This document shows positions 1-9,471 of a stretch of 33,478 bases of DNA, piece by piece. The position numbers were made by a program, and so were the translations under genes. The stretch is from an uncultured Agathobacter sp. (GTDB taxonomy: Bacteria; Bacillota; Clostridia; Lachnospirales; Lachnospiraceae): contig CAMDYX010000024.1 in the NCBI GenBank assembly GCA_945910395.1, positions 1 through 33,478 of the forward strand, read 5' to 3'. A model generated the notes under the pieces. It made no database searches and had not been told where the DNA came from. It was given only the letters and a program-made list of their open reading frames with translations. The stretch's first letter is position 1. Every line of letters starts with the position of its first letter.

Positions 1-102
1 CGGTACTAAATTCGCAATAAATTGCTCATTAAGTGCCGACGCTTTTTAAACGTTTTGATTCCAATAGAAAAATTCATTCGGGAACACTTTCCCGAAATGG
101 GA
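1..102 (+). repeat. Repeat A, copy 1 (right half, cut by window edge)
   Basis: This is the right half of the long palindromic repeat seen in full at 8078-8254. It begins in the central CGGTACTAAATTCGC segment, passes through the symmetric centre (GCAATAAATTGC) and the GACGCTTTTTAAACG arm, and ends in the terminal arm GGGAACACTTTCCCGAAATG. The left half would lie before base 1. The end of the element is only about 4 bases from the stop codon of the LysR gene on the other strand. Confidence 0.85.
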
Positions 103-105
103 TTT

Positions 106-990
106 TTACAATGCCGGAAACAATTCAAGGAATCGTTCCGCTGCCGCAGAAAGCGGGAAAACGGTATTGGCAGAGATTGCAATCTGTCTTGATGGAAGGT
201 TTTCCTTTAGCTTTACAACAAACAAATCGTCGGTCTTTTCCGTCAGACAGTAATCCGGGATAAAGGCGATTCCAAGTCCGATTTTTGCAAGGTCAATGAG
301 AAGATCGTTACTGCTAAGCTCAATTTCCGGTACTAAGTCTAACTGCTTCTGAAGGAAGAGCTGGTGCAGGAACTCACTGGTGGTGCTGTTTCGGTCGAGG
401 GTCATCAGGGGATATTTCTGCAGCTCCTCAAAGGAAAGCTCCTTGTCCTTTATTGGAAATGCCTCCGGGTTGGCGATAAAGGCATCCTTAAAATCCAATA
501 CGGTCTTTTGGATATAGCTGCGATTTAGGTAGCCGTTGGGGAAATTGGTAACAATAAGATCTACTTTCCTTTGATTCAACAAATCTACACATTGGATAGA
601 TGTAGCATTGGTTACTTTAATCGGAACATGAGGATATGCTTCATGAAATTTTTTTAAGTAGGGAACGAGAAAATACCGGCAGATGGTATCGCTTGCTCCG
701 ATATGCAGCTGTTCTAAGCCCAGGGGACTTGTGGCAAGAAGCTGGCTTTCTCCTCTGGAAATCAGGTTCATGGCAGGCTCAATGTGTTTAAAGAGTACAT
801 TCCCAGCAGGCGTCAGCGTAACTTTTTTTGTGCTTCGAACAAACAGAGGCTTCCCAAGCTTAGTCTCTAAGGTTTTGATGGACTGGCTGACGGCAGACTG
901 GGAAATGTAAAGCTTTTTGCTGGCCTCCGAGAAGCTTAAGGAGGTAGCCACATAGTAGAAGACTTTATATAGTTCGTAATTGATATCCAT
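106..990 (-). CDS. LysR-family transcriptional regulator
   Basis: The 294-residue protein has the normal length for the LysR family. An N-terminal winged helix-turn-helix covers about residues 1-62, with the recognition region SEASKKLYISQSAVSQSI and the wing segment KPLFVRSTKKVTLTPAG. A type 2 periplasmic-binding-like effector domain follows, from about residue 87 to the end. LysR regulators bind DNA as dimers or tetramers and respond to a small-molecule effector, which cannot be read from the sequence. The gene is divergent from purL across a 320-base gap holding two matching dyads with T-N11-A spacing, so control of purL or of itself is plausible but inferred. The stop codon almost touches repeat A copy 1, and no other terminator is visible within the window. 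Confidence 0.93.
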   Translation of the reverse strand: MDINYELYKVFYYVATSLSFSEASKKLYISQSAVSQSIKTLETKLGKPLFVRSTKKVTLTPAGNVLFKHIEPAMNLISRGESQLLATSPLGLEQLHIGASDTICRYFLVPYLKKFHEAYPHVPIKVTNATSIQCVDLLNQRKVDLIVTNFPNGYLNRSYIQKTVLDFKDAFIANPEAFPIKDKELSFEELQKYPLMTLDRNSTTSEFLHQLFLQKQLDLVPEIELSSNDLLIDLAKIGLGIAFIPDYCLTEKTDDLFVVKLKENLPSRQIAISANTVFPLSAAAERFLELFPAL

Positions 991-1143
991 GGTAAAAATC
1001 CTTTCTAATTGGTTTTCTATAAGAAATCAGTAATTTGCGTCAGTAAAAAGGGGGAGCAGGATTCTATTTTTCTGACATGCAAAAATCCATTCGCCCGTAA
1101 AAGCATGCAACAGATGATCTTAGAAAAATCCGCTAACATTATA

Positions 1144-1158
1144 ATAAGTATCACTTAT
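1144..1158. promoter_or_regulatory. Dyad operator candidate 1 (LysR-purL gap)
   Basis: A perfect inverted repeat, ATAAGT-ATC-ACTTAT. It contains a T-N11-A core (T1145, A1157), the spacing classic for LysR-type binding sites. It lies about 22 bases upstream of the proposed purL -35 element and shares its ATC centre with the second dyad at 1205-1219. Confidence 0.5.
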
Positions 1159-1180
1159 AAATTAGTCAATAAAAATTAAT

Positions 1181-1209
1181 TTAACTTATGAAAAGAAACA
1201 TGGTATACT
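1181..1209 (+). promoter_or_regulatory. purL promoter
   Basis: A -35 element TTAACT (1181-1186) is separated by exactly 17 bases from a -10 element TATACT (1204-1209). A TG one base upstream of the -10 (TGGTATACT) makes it an extended -10. Transcription would begin near 1216, giving a leader of about 95 bases before the purL start at 1311. The -10 region is overlapped by a dyad. Confidence 0.7.
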
Positions 1210-1219
1210 TATCAAGTAT
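1205..1219. promoter_or_regulatory. Dyad operator candidate 2, over the purL -10
   Basis: A perfect inverted repeat, ATACTT-ATC-AAGTAT, again with T-N11-A spacing (T1206, A1218). It covers most of the -10 hexamer and the predicted start site, a position from which a bound regulator would be expected to repress. Its centre is 61 bases from that of the first dyad. Confidence 0.5.
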
Positions 1220-1310
1220 CGGGAAAAATGTATTCTACAAAATGAAGAAGACTGCTTCGACAGGATGTAGAGAAAATAAAAATAAATCAAACAAAATGGA
1301 GGAACCTATC

Positions 1311-4300
1311 ATGAGTAATGTACGCCGCGTATACGTGGAAAAAAAGCCGGATTTTGCTGTAAAAGCGAAAGAGCTTAAGCATGAGATCAAGCACTACCTT
1401 GGAATCACAACCATCGAGGCAGTAAGGGTGCTGATCCGATATGATATTGAGAATATTTCAGAGGAGACTTACAAAAAAGCTCTATTAACTGTATTTTCAG
1501 AACCTCCTGTTGATGATATTTATGAAGAAACCTTTGATGCAAAAAATGCAAGAGTATTTTCTGTAGAATTCTTACCGGGACAGTTCGACCAGAGAGCTGA
1601 TTCCGCAGAACAGTGTGTAAAGCTGTTAAATGAAAACGAAGAACCGATTATCCGCAGTGCAACGACCTATGTGATTGAGGGTAAGATCAGTGATGCCCAG
1701 TTTGAAGCAATCAAGAAGCACTGCATCAATCCGGTTGATTCCCGTGAAACCGGTCTGGAAAAGCCGAATACATTAATTCAGAATTTTGATGATCCGGCAG
1801 ATGTGCTGATCTTCGATGGCTCAAACGGGGATACTGCATTTATCAAGATGCCGGAGAGTGAGCTTAAGAGCTTGTACGATTCCTTGAATCTTGCAATGAC
1901 CTTTAAGGATTTCCTTCATATTCAGAATTACTTTAAGAATGAAGAAAAGCGTAATCCATCTATGACGGAGATTCGCGTGCTTGACACCTATTGGTCCGAT
2001 CACTGCCGTCATACCACATTCTCCACAGAACTTAAGAATATCACCTTTGATGATGGATTCTACCGTGCACCGATGGAAGCAACCTATCAGGATTACCTGG
2101 ATTCCTTTAAAAATCTCTATGAGGGAAGATCTGACAAATTTGTCTGTTTAATGGACCTTGCACTGGTGGGAATGAAGAGACTGAAAAAGGAAGGAAAGCT
2201 TGCGGATCAGGAAGAGTCTGATGAAATCAATGCATGCTCCATCGTTGTTCCGGTTGAAGTGGACGGAGAAGTAGAAGAGTGGCTTGTAAACTTTAAGAAT
2301 GAGACCCATAATCATCCGACGGAAATTGAGCCCTTCGGTGGTGCTGCTACATGCCTCGGAGGAGCAATCCGTGACCCGCTTTCCGGACGTACCTATGTAT
2401 ATCAGGCAATGCGTGTAACGGGTGCTGCTGATCCTACAGTTCCTGTGGCCAAGACCATTGAAGGAAAGCTTCCGCAGAAGAAGCTGGTTCGTGAGGCTGC
2501 GCATGGATACAGCTCTTATGGTAACCAGATCGGACTTGCTACCGGCTATGTAAAAGAGGTTTATCATCCGAACTATGTGGCAAAACGAATGGAAATCGGT
2601 GCTGTTATGGGTGCTGCTCCAAGACGGGCGGTACAGAGATTAAATTCTGATCCGGGTGATAAGATTATTCTTCTTGGCGGACGTACCGGCCGTGACGGAA
2701 TCGGAGGAGCAACCGGATCATCTAAGGCTCACAATACAGAATCTACCGCAGTATGTGGCGCAGAGGTTCAAAAGGGTAATGCACCCACCGAGCGTAAATT
2801 ACAGAGACTTTTCCGCCGTGAGGAGGTCAGCCATATCATTAAGAAATGTAATGATTTTGGTGCCGGCGGTGTATCTGTTGCAATCGGAGAGCTTGCAGCA
2901 GGACTTACCGTTTGGCTGGATAAGGTTCCGAAAAAGTATGCAGGTCTTGACGGAACGGAAATCGCAATTTCCGAGTCCCAGGAGCGTATGGCTGTTGTGG
3001 TTGCGCCGGAGGATGTAGAGCAGTTCATGGCATATGCAAAGGAAGAAAATCTTGAGGCAACTGAGGTGGCTGTGGTAACCGAAGAGCCAAGACTTGTTCT
3101 GGTATGGAGAGGAAAGGAAATTGTAAATATTTCCCGCGCATTCCTCGACACCAACGGAGCACATCAGGAAACCGATGTAGAAGTTGAAATGCCGGAGGAA
3201 AAGGACAACTATTTCGCAAAGATCAATACTCCTGCAGTAGCCGAAAAGGTGGAAGCCGGAGATATGAAGGGCGCATGGCTTGCAGAGCTTTCCGACCTTA
3301 ATGTATGCTCACAAAAGGGACTTGTGGAAATGTTCGACGGCTCCATCGGAGCAGGAAGCGTATATATGCCATACGGTGGAAAATATCAGCTTACCGAGAC
3401 ACAGTCCATGGTAGCGAAGCTTCCGGTATTAAAAGGAAAATGCGATACCGTAACCATGATGTCTTACGGATTTGATCCATACCTTTCCAGCTGGAGTCCA
3501 TACCACGGTTCTATCTATGCGGTACTGGAATCTCTTTCACGTATCGTAACTGCCGGTGGAGATTACAAAAAGATTCGTTTCACATTCCAGGAGTATTTCC
3601 GCAGAATGAGCGAGGATCCGAAACGCTGGAGCCAGCCATTTGCTGCTCTGCTCGGAGCGTACAGCGCACAGATTGGATTTGGACTTCCGTCCATCGGAGG
3701 AAAGGACTCCATGTCCGGAACCTTCAATGAGATCGATGTTCCTCCAACACTGGTTTCCTTTGCAGTGGACGTAGCAAGAGAAAAGGATATCATTACACCG
3801 GAATTAAAAGCAGCCGGAAACCAGCTGGTATTATTTGAAATCGAGAAGGATCAGTATGATCTTCCAAACTACAAGCAGGTTATGAAGCTCTATGATGCCA
3901 TCCATGAAATGATTCAGAAGGGTGCAATTGTTTCCGCATATGCCTTAGACGGAAAAGGACTTGCGGCAGCTGTTTCTAAGATGGCATTCGGAAATAAGCT
4001 TGGTGTAACCATAGAGGAAGAGGTAACCAGCGACACCTTATTTGCTCCGGGCTTTGGAAATATTGTTGCGGAAATTCCGGTTGAGAAGCTTTCGGTTGTA
4101 AGAGCATGTCTAGACGAAGCAGGACTTTGCGGCGTAGAAAGCGTTGTGGGCTTTGTAAATGATACACAGACCATCGAGTGCGATGATATGGTTCTTTCCT
4201 TAGATGAGGCCATTGCAGCCTGGACAGGAAAGCTGGAAGGTGTATTCCACACCAGAAGCCATGAAGATACTTCGGATGTAAAGACAGATGTATTTGACAC

Positions 4301-5132
4301 AAAAAATGTGTATGTATGCAAAAATAAAGTAGCAAAGCCAACCGTATTTATTCCGGTATTCCCCGGAACGAACTGTGAGTACGATAGTGCAAGAGCCTTC
4401 GAGCGTGCCGGTGCAGACACTATCGTAAAAGTATTCAAGAATCTGACCGCAGAAGATATCCGCGATTCCGTGGACGAATTTGTAAAAGCAATCGACCAGT
4501 CACAGATCATTATGTTTCCGGGTGGATTCTCCGCAGGTGATGAACCGGAAGGCTCTGCGAAGTTCTTTGCTACCGCATTTCGGAATGCAAAGATGACAGA
4601 AGCGGTAAACCGCCTGTTAAATGAGCGAGACGGACTTGCACTTGGTATCTGTAACGGATTCCAGGCGCTGATTAAGTTAGGACTTGTTCCTTACGGAGAA
4701 ATCCGTATGCAGGATGAGACCTCACCTACACTTACCTACAACACCATCAACCGTCATATCAGTAAGATGGTGTACACAAAGGTAGTTACCAACAAGAGCC
4801 CATGGCTTGCAGGAGCAGAGCTTGGAAAGGTTTACTGCAATCCGGCATCTCATGGAGAGGGACGCTTTGTAGCACCAAAGGAGTGGCTGGATAAGCTGTT
4901 CGCAAACGGTCAGGTAGCTACCCAGTATGTAAATGAAGCCGGACAGCCTACCATGGATGAAGAGTGGAACGTAAACGGCTCTTACATGGCAATCGAGGGT
5001 ATTACTTCTCCGGACGGACGTGTTCTTGGAAAAATGGCTCACTCAGAGCGCCGGGGACAGTCTGTTGCAATCAACATTTACGGAGAGCAGGATATGAAGA
5101 TTTTCGAGAGCGGAGTAGCCTACTTTAAATAA
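1311..5132 (+). CDS. purL: Phosphoribosylformylglycinamidine synthase, single chain
   Basis: The enzyme converts FGAR, glutamine and ATP to FGAM, the fourth step of de novo purine synthesis. At 1273 residues it is the long form, with synthetase and glutaminase in one chain rather than the separate PurL, PurQ and PurS of Bacillus. The synthetase part shows DTYWSDHCRHTTF near residue 225 and NETHNHPTEIEPFGGAATC near residue 330. The C-terminal class I glutaminase (about residues 1010-1273) has the nucleophile in GICNGFQ (Cys1114) and the His-Glu pair in SHGEGRF (His1181, Glu1183). I chose ATG 1311 because GGAGG (1298-1302) sits 8 bases upstream. An in-frame ATG at 1188 would precede the predicted transcript start and encode 41 residues unlike the family. 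The gene is monocistronic, with its own promoter and terminator. Confidence 0.97.
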   Translation: MSNVRRVYVEKKPDFAVKAKELKHEIKHYLGITTIEAVRVLIRYDIENISEETYKKALLTVFSEPPVDDIYEETFDAKNARVFSVEFLPGQFDQRADSAEQCVKLLNENEEPIIRSATTYVIEGKISDAQFEAIKKHCINPVDSRETGLEKPNTLIQNFDDPADVLIFDGSNGDTAFIKMPESELKSLYDSLNLAMTFKDFLHIQNYFKNEEKRNPSMTEIRVLDTYWSDHCRHTTFSTELKNITFDDGFYRAPMEATYQDYLDSFKNLYEGRSDKFVCLMDLALVGMKRLKKEGKLADQEESDEINACSIVVPVEVDGEVEEWLVNFKNETHNHPTEIEPFGGAATCLGGAIRDPLSGRTYVYQAMRVTGAADPTVPVAKTIEGKLPQKKLVREAAHGYSSYGNQIGLATGYVKEVYHPNYVAKRMEIGAVMGAAPRRAVQRLNSDPGDKIILLGGRTGRDGIGGATGSSKAHNTESTAVCGAEVQKGNAPTERKLQRLFRREEVSHIIKKCNDFGAGGVSVAIGELAAGLTVWLDKVPKKYAGLDGTEIAISESQERMAVVVAPEDVEQFMAYAKEENLEATEVAVVTEEPRLVLVWRGKEIVNISRAFLDTNGAHQETDVEVEMPEEKDNYFAKINTPAVAEKVEAGDMKGAWLAELSDLNVCSQKGLVEMFDGSIGAGSVYMPYGGKYQLTETQSMVAKLPVLKGKCDTVTMMSYGFDPYLSSWSPYHGSIYAVLESLSRIVTAGGDYKKIRFTFQEYFRRMSEDPKRWSQPFAALLGAYSAQIGFGLPSIGGKDSMSGTFNEIDVPPTLVSFAVDVAREKDIITPELKAAGNQLVLFEIEKDQYDLPNYKQVMKLYDAIHEMIQKGAIVSAYALDGKGLAAAVSKMAFGNKLGVTIEEEVTSDTLFAPGFGNIVAEIPVEKLSVVRACLDEAGLCGVESVVGFVNDTQTIECDDMVLSLDEAIAAWTGKLEGVFHTRSHEDTSDVKTDVFDTKNVYVCKNKVAKPTVFIPVFPGTNCEYDSARAFERAGADTIVKVFKNLTAEDIRDSVDEFVKAIDQSQIIMFPGGFSAGDEPEGSAKFFATAFRNAKMTEAVNRLLNERDGLALGICNGFQALIKLGLVPYGEIRMQDETSPTLTYNTINRHISKMVYTKVVTNKSPWLAGAELGKVYCNPASHGEGRFVAPKEWLDKLFANGQVATQYVNEAGQPTMDEEWNVNGSYMAIEGITSPDGRVLGKMAHSERRGQSVAINIYGEQDMKIFESGVAYFK

Positions 5133-5161
5133 GCCGATAATTTTTCATAACAAATTCAAAT

Positions 5162-5194
5162 AAAAAGACATCTGCGAAAAGCAGATGTCTTTTT
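5162..5194 (+). terminator. purL intrinsic terminator
   Basis: A perfect 14-bp stem (AAAAAGACATCTGC paired with GCAGATGTCTTTTT) has a GAAAA loop, and its right arm ends in a T run. It lies 30 bases after the purL stop. The matching A run on the left would allow function in both directions. Confidence 0.9.
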
Positions 5195-5250
5195 GGGCTA
5201 TCATTACCAGTTGAAAAGTCAGAAAATCAAGGATTTCATCTACAATTTTG

Positions 5251-5279
5251 TTTACAGCTTTCTTTTTTTGTCATATGAT
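5251..5279 (+). promoter_or_regulatory. Promoter of the hybrid histidine kinase gene
   Basis: TTTACA (5251-5256) and TATGAT (5274-5279) are separated by 17 bases, downstream of the purL terminator. The predicted leader is about 45 bases. Confidence 0.6.
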
Positions 5280-5329
5280 ATACCTAATGATGTTAGCCTG
5301 CAAATGATAGCATTTACCGAAAGCGACTG

Positions 5330-8071
5330 ATGAGAAAGATTATGGAAAAAATTCAGAAATCCAACCTAATATATCAAATAATGATTGGAGCCATTGTTAT
5401 AGTTGCGTTGCTCTATTTTATTTTAGGGCAATTTTTGCTACCCTCCGAAAGAGACACCTATGAATACCGGGAATTTATAAGCGGCTGGGAACAGCTTGGG
5501 GAAGACTCCACAACGAATCCTGTAGAGATTCCTTACAAGACGGTATTGAGTGCTGGAGAGACTCTGGTGATAAAAGCCACACTTCCCGAGTCCATGCCAC
5601 ATGCTGCCAGTATGATTTACTGGAATGAGTTTGATCAGGTTGAGGTTTTCATTGATGGTAAAATCCGGCTGGAGTATGACAAACGAGGGAATCGTATACG
5701 CAAAAACGTCGGTCCTATCGAATATGTTACCGTTGATCTGGAAGCAACGGATGCAGGAAAAGAAATAATGCTTTATCTGCATGCCGGAGAAAATGCCACC
5801 TATGTTCTGGACAAAATCTATTTGGGCGACGAAAACGGAATCTGGACAACCATTATTGCAGATAATATTTCATCTGCTGTTATTGTGTTTCTGGCAATCG
5901 TATTGGCCATGATGTGCTTTTTTGTCAGTATCTATTTCGAGAAAAAGGTTACAAAGGTCGTACCATTAAAATATATAAGCTTAGGAACGATTCTGACTGC
6001 AATCTGGGTACTTGCAAATTCAAAGATACATCAGTTGATTTTCCCGAATGTATCCGTGATCTGTGACATTGCCTATATTATTCCTTCCTTTGTCGGGCTG
6101 GAGTTTCTGGCATATATGAATCTTTCACAAAAACGAAAATATGTAAAATTGTTTCATTTTGCAGAAATGTATGTTCTGATCGACTGCGTGATTTACAATA
6201 TGCTGGTATTAACAGGAAAATTCTACTATTCCGAAATTTTCCTACCTATGGTAACAGGAATGATACTGGCTATTGCAGTTATTCTTGGAACGATTGTTAT
6301 GGATATCGTAAAGAAACGGATTAAGGAATATATGTTTTCTGCCTTAAGTGTTTCCGTGCTATGTATAGCCGGGGTGATACAGGTAGCTTTGTATATCACG
6401 AAAAGTGCTGCTGCCTATACCGGTATCGTGATCGCCAGTGCACTATTTATCATGATTGTTGTTGCATTGATTGGAACACTAAGTGATATGCTGCAAATAA
6501 CAAGGGATCGTGATGAGGCAATTTTTGCAAGTAAGTCAAAGGCGCAGTTTCTTGCAAACATGTCACATGAGATAAGAACTCCGATTAACGCGGTTCTGGG
6601 AATGAACGAAATTATTTTAAAGACTTCAAAGGAGCCTGAAACCTTAAGCTGTGCCGCAGATATCCAGAGCGCAGGAAAGAGTCTCTTGGCGTTGGTTAAT
6701 GATATTTTGGACTTTTCAAAAATAGAGTCAGGGAAAATGAAAATCATTCCTGTCAATTACGAAATATCATCACTTCTCAATGACTGCTACAACCTTTTGA
6801 ACGCAAGAGCGTCCGAGAAAGGGTTGAAGCTTGAAGTGAAAAATAATCCGAAGATGCCTCATCTGCTATATGGAGATGAGGTCAGAATCCGCCAGATTAT
6901 TGTAAATTTTCTGACAAACGGGATCAAATATACCGAGCAGGGAACCGTTTGTCTCTCGCTTGATTATGAAGAGCGTGATGAAGAAAGCATCCTGCTGAAA
7001 ATATCTGTTTCTGATACAGGAAAAGGAATATCCGAGGAGGACCAGCAAAAACTGTTTTCGTCCTTCCAGCGTGTGGATGAAAAGAATAATCGAAATATTG
7101 AGGGAACCGGTCTTGGACTGTCCATTACAAAGCAGCTGACAGATCTTATGGATGGTGTGATATCTGTGGAGAGCGAGCTGGGAAAAGGCTCCGTATTTTC
7201 TGTGCAGATTCCGCAAGAAGTAAAGAACTGGGAAAAGGCCGGAACACTTCAGATGCAATCCTTGGGCCAATCAAGGCAAATGAGTGTTCATCACATGGAA
7301 TTTACAGCTCCTACGGCCAGAATTCTTGTTGTGGACGACATGGAGATGAACCTAAAAGTAATCAAGGGGCTGCTTAAGGAGACGAGGATTTCGATTGATA
7401 CCTGCACAAACGGAAAGGATACCCTGGTAAAAGTATGTGATACGAAGTACGATGTTATTTTGCTGGATCATATGATGCCGGAGATGGATGGAATAGAAAC
7501 CTTCCGCCGGATGAAGGAGCTGCCGGATAACCGGAATAAGAACACGCCTGTTGTTATGCTGACAGCCAATGCCGTAAGCGGTGCAAGAGATGAATATTTG
7601 GCAGAAGGCTTTGACCAGTATCTGTCAAAACCAATCGAGAGCGTCTCACTTGACAAATTGCTTCGGAAATATCTTGCGGATAAGATCAGTGAGGAAGCTT
7701 CTGATGCCGGAGAACAAAGCACGGACAGCTTAAGTAAACTTTCCTTTTTGAATGTGGAAAAAGGAATGGAATACTGCGGCAACATCAAAGATATTTTTCT
7801 GGAAGCTGTTGAAACATTCGCAAATAGTGATATGCGAAGTGAAATTCAGTCCTATTATGAAGCAAAAGACTGGAAGAATTACCAGATACTTGTCCATGGA
7901 CTGAAGAGCTCCTCTAAAACCATAGGTGCTACAAAGCTTAGTACATTAGCCCAGAAGCTTGAAAATGCAGCAAAGGAAGAGGATGAGGTCATCATACACA
8001 ATGGTCATGAACGCATGATGCATATGTATGTGGAACTTATTGAAAAATTATGTAGTCTTGATTTTAAATAA
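5330..8071 (+). CDS. Membrane hybrid sensor histidine kinase (HK-REC-HPt)
   Basis: A 913-residue tripartite phosphorelay protein. A first membrane segment (about 15-34) is followed by an extracytoplasmic region (about 35-175). A cluster of roughly seven hydrophobic segments (about 178-385) comes next, similar in layout to 7TMR-DISM sensors. The HisKA domain has its phospho-acceptor His413 in NMSHEIRTP. The ATPase domain shows the N box (FLTNGIKYT), DTGKGI and GTGLGLSI. A receiver domain (about 662-785) has Asp713 in LLDHMMPEMDG and the conserved Lys in LSKPI. A C-terminal HPt domain carries His856 in VHGLKSSSKT. No DNA-binding output or partner regulator is adjacent, so phosphate probably passes to a regulator encoded elsewhere. 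The ligand is unknown. Neither ATG 5330 nor ATG 5342 has a strong Shine-Dalgarno site, so the start is uncertain by four codons. Confidence 0.93.
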   Translation: MRKIMEKIQKSNLIYQIMIGAIVIVALLYFILGQFLLPSERDTYEYREFISGWEQLGEDSTTNPVEIPYKTVLSAGETLVIKATLPESMPHAASMIYWNEFDQVEVFIDGKIRLEYDKRGNRIRKNVGPIEYVTVDLEATDAGKEIMLYLHAGENATYVLDKIYLGDENGIWTTIIADNISSAVIVFLAIVLAMMCFFVSIYFEKKVTKVVPLKYISLGTILTAIWVLANSKIHQLIFPNVSVICDIAYIIPSFVGLEFLAYMNLSQKRKYVKLFHFAEMYVLIDCVIYNMLVLTGKFYYSEIFLPMVTGMILAIAVILGTIVMDIVKKRIKEYMFSALSVSVLCIAGVIQVALYITKSAAAYTGIVIASALFIMIVVALIGTLSDMLQITRDRDEAIFASKSKAQFLANMSHEIRTPINAVLGMNEIILKTSKEPETLSCAADIQSAGKSLLALVNDILDFSKIESGKMKIIPVNYEISSLLNDCYNLLNARASEKGLKLEVKNNPKMPHLLYGDEVRIRQIIVNFLTNGIKYTEQGTVCLSLDYEERDEESILLKISVSDTGKGISEEDQQKLFSSFQRVDEKNNRNIEGTGLGLSITKQLTDLMDGVISVESELGKGSVFSVQIPQEVKNWEKAGTLQMQSLGQSRQMSVHHMEFTAPTARILVVDDMEMNLKVIKGLLKETRISIDTCTNGKDTLVKVCDTKYDVILLDHMMPEMDGIETFRRMKELPDNRNKNTPVVMLTANAVSGARDEYLAEGFDQYLSKPIESVSLDKLLRKYLADKISEEASDAGEQSTDSLSKLSFLNVEKGMEYCGNIKDIFLEAVETFANSDMRSEIQSYYEAKDWKNYQILVHGLKSSSKTIGATKLSTLAQKLENAAKEEDEVIIHNGHERMMHMYVELIEKLCSLDFK

Positions 8072-8077
8072 AAATCT

Positions 8078-8254
8078 CCCTTTTCGGAATTGTGTTCCCG
8101 AATGAATTTGCATATTTGAATCAGAACCCACTCTCGTTTGTAAAAAGCGTAACGGTACTAAATTCGCAATGAATTGCTCATTAAGTGCCGACGCTTTTTA
8201 AACGTTCTGATTCAGATAGCAAAATTCATTCTCGGGAACACAATTCCGAAATGG
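8078..8254 (+). repeat. Repeat A, copy 2 (full length reference copy)
   Basis: About 177 bases that form one long imperfect palindrome. The left end, CTTTTCGGAATTGTGTTCCC, matches the reverse complement of the right end almost base for base for about 50 bases. Inner arms GTAAAAAGCG and GACGCTTTTT then pair, and the symmetric centre is GCAATGAATTGC. One asymmetric patch of about 12 bases (CCACTCTCGTTT) interrupts the left arm. It fills the gap between the convergent kinase and pucR genes, starting 7 bases after the kinase stop. No other terminator is seen here, so the transcribed hairpin may end or protect both messages. No reading frame of note lies inside. Confidence 0.92.
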
Positions 8255-8283
8255 AATATAAAAATTACATATTATGTTTTCAC

Positions 8284-9435
8284 TCATAGGCTACAAATCA
8301 TGCAGGCAACCAGATACTTTATTCGTTCTTCCGGAGTGTCAAGGTCACAATTCAGCATTTTTTTAATATTATTCAGACGGTAAATGACGGTGTTACGGTG
8401 GGTGAAGGTGGCTTCTGATACGCTTTGGATGCTGCCGTTACTCATAAGATAATACTTTAAGGTTTCCACATAATTGGTCCCGTGTTCGCGGTCATGTTCT
8501 AAAATGGGCAGGAGAGTATCCTCGCCCATTTCTTTTATCAGCTTTTGGTCAGAGACCATTCCCAAAAGGCGATAGATTCCCATTTCATCAAAAAAGAGCA
8601 GCTCCTTTCCCGAGCGAAGGGCAGAATCCACCGCAACACGTGCCCGTCGGTAGCTTAAGGAAAGATTGCTGATGTCCGTCACAAGACTGCCGACTCCCAC
8701 CGCGATTTTTTTCTGGGGCATTTTTCGCATGGTGCGTTTCACAAATCCATGTAAGATTTCAGAAGCCTGATGGGGGGTTACATCGTTAAGCACTAGCGCA
8801 AAACAGGAATCATAATAGAAAAAGTGACCATTGTGTGTAATATTTTCCAAATAGATGCGAAGCTGATAGTCAATGCGCCTTCGCTCAACGGTATCCATGA
8901 CGTCCAAATCCCCCGTAGACATTAATACCATTTGGAAGCTTCCATCCACATCAAAATATGGCAGCAGATCTTTTTCGTAGAGATTTTTGGCGGTTGGGTC
9001 CTCGATGGCATGAATCAAAGCGTTGGATATCTGCTCATCAGCAACACTCTGCAACAGAACCCGAAGGCTTAAATCCTTGATCATATCGTAAAGTGTTGTA
9101 TTCCAGGGGACGGTTAAAAGCGGAAAATCATTGTCATTGCAGTAGGCTATGACAGAGTCGGGAATTTCGGAAATATAAGGCCCGATATTGATGATAAGAC
9201 CGGAGGCATGAACTTCCACCAGACCTTCCACTAAGGCGGTGAGCTTTTCTGGGGTGTCAAATCCCATGCCGGTAGTTACGGCAAGATCCCGGCCCTTGAA
9301 ATTCTTAAGAATCAGCCTGTCTTCAACCAGAAGAATCCAGCTGATAGAATTAGACCAGCCCTTAGAGCCGCCAATCAGTTGCATTTCATACTTGCCTTTT
9401 GAAATGGTAAGCATATCTTCAATGGTAAGTCCCAT
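8284..9435 (-). CDS. PucR-family transcriptional regulator
   Basis: A 383-residue regulator. The N-terminal PucR-type sensing domain (about 1-125) begins MGLTIEDMLTISKG. A GGDEF-like central region (about 160-280) follows. The C-terminal PucR-type helix-turn-helix (about 320-383) contains NGSIQSVSEATFTHRNTV. Founding members control purine catabolism in Bacillus, but many relatives control other amino-acid or nitrogen genes, so the regulon cannot be named here. I chose ATG 9435, which has GGGAG correctly placed upstream; an earlier in-frame ATG at 9501 would lie upstream of the likely -10. It is divergent from a small ORF, with a perfect dyad between them. Confidence 0.9.
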   Translation of the reverse strand: MGLTIEDMLTISKGKYEMQLIGGSKGWSNSISWILLVEDRLILKNFKGRDLAVTTGMGFDTPEKLTALVEGLVEVHASGLIINIGPYISEIPDSVIAYCNDNDFPLLTVPWNTTLYDMIKDLSLRVLLQSVADEQISNALIHAIEDPTAKNLYEKDLLPYFDVDGSFQMVLMSTGDLDVMDTVERRRIDYQLRIYLENITHNGHFFYYDSCFALVLNDVTPHQASEILHGFVKRTMRKMPQKKIAVGVGSLVTDISNLSLSYRRARVAVDSALRSGKELLFFDEMGIYRLLGMVSDQKLIKEMGEDTLLPILEHDREHGTNYVETLKYYLMSNGSIQSVSEATFTHRNTVIYRLNNIKKMLNCDLDTPEERIKYLVACMICSL

Positions 9436-9471
9436 AAAAATCTCCCTTTCTCTTCGTGCCATGTTAGACTT

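Noticed and set aside
33-263. 76-codon plus-strand frame at the window start
   Set aside because: It starts inside repeat A copy 1 and continues antisense to the LysR gene.
3914-4510. Long minus-strand frame of 198 codons inside purL
   Set aside because: It lies wholly antisense to well-conserved PurL coding sequence, has serine-rich shadow composition and no ribosome site. Similar antisense frames occur across purL.
8174-8383. 69-codon plus-strand frame after the kinase gene
   Set aside because: It arises from repeat A copy 2 and the antisense of the pucR end.
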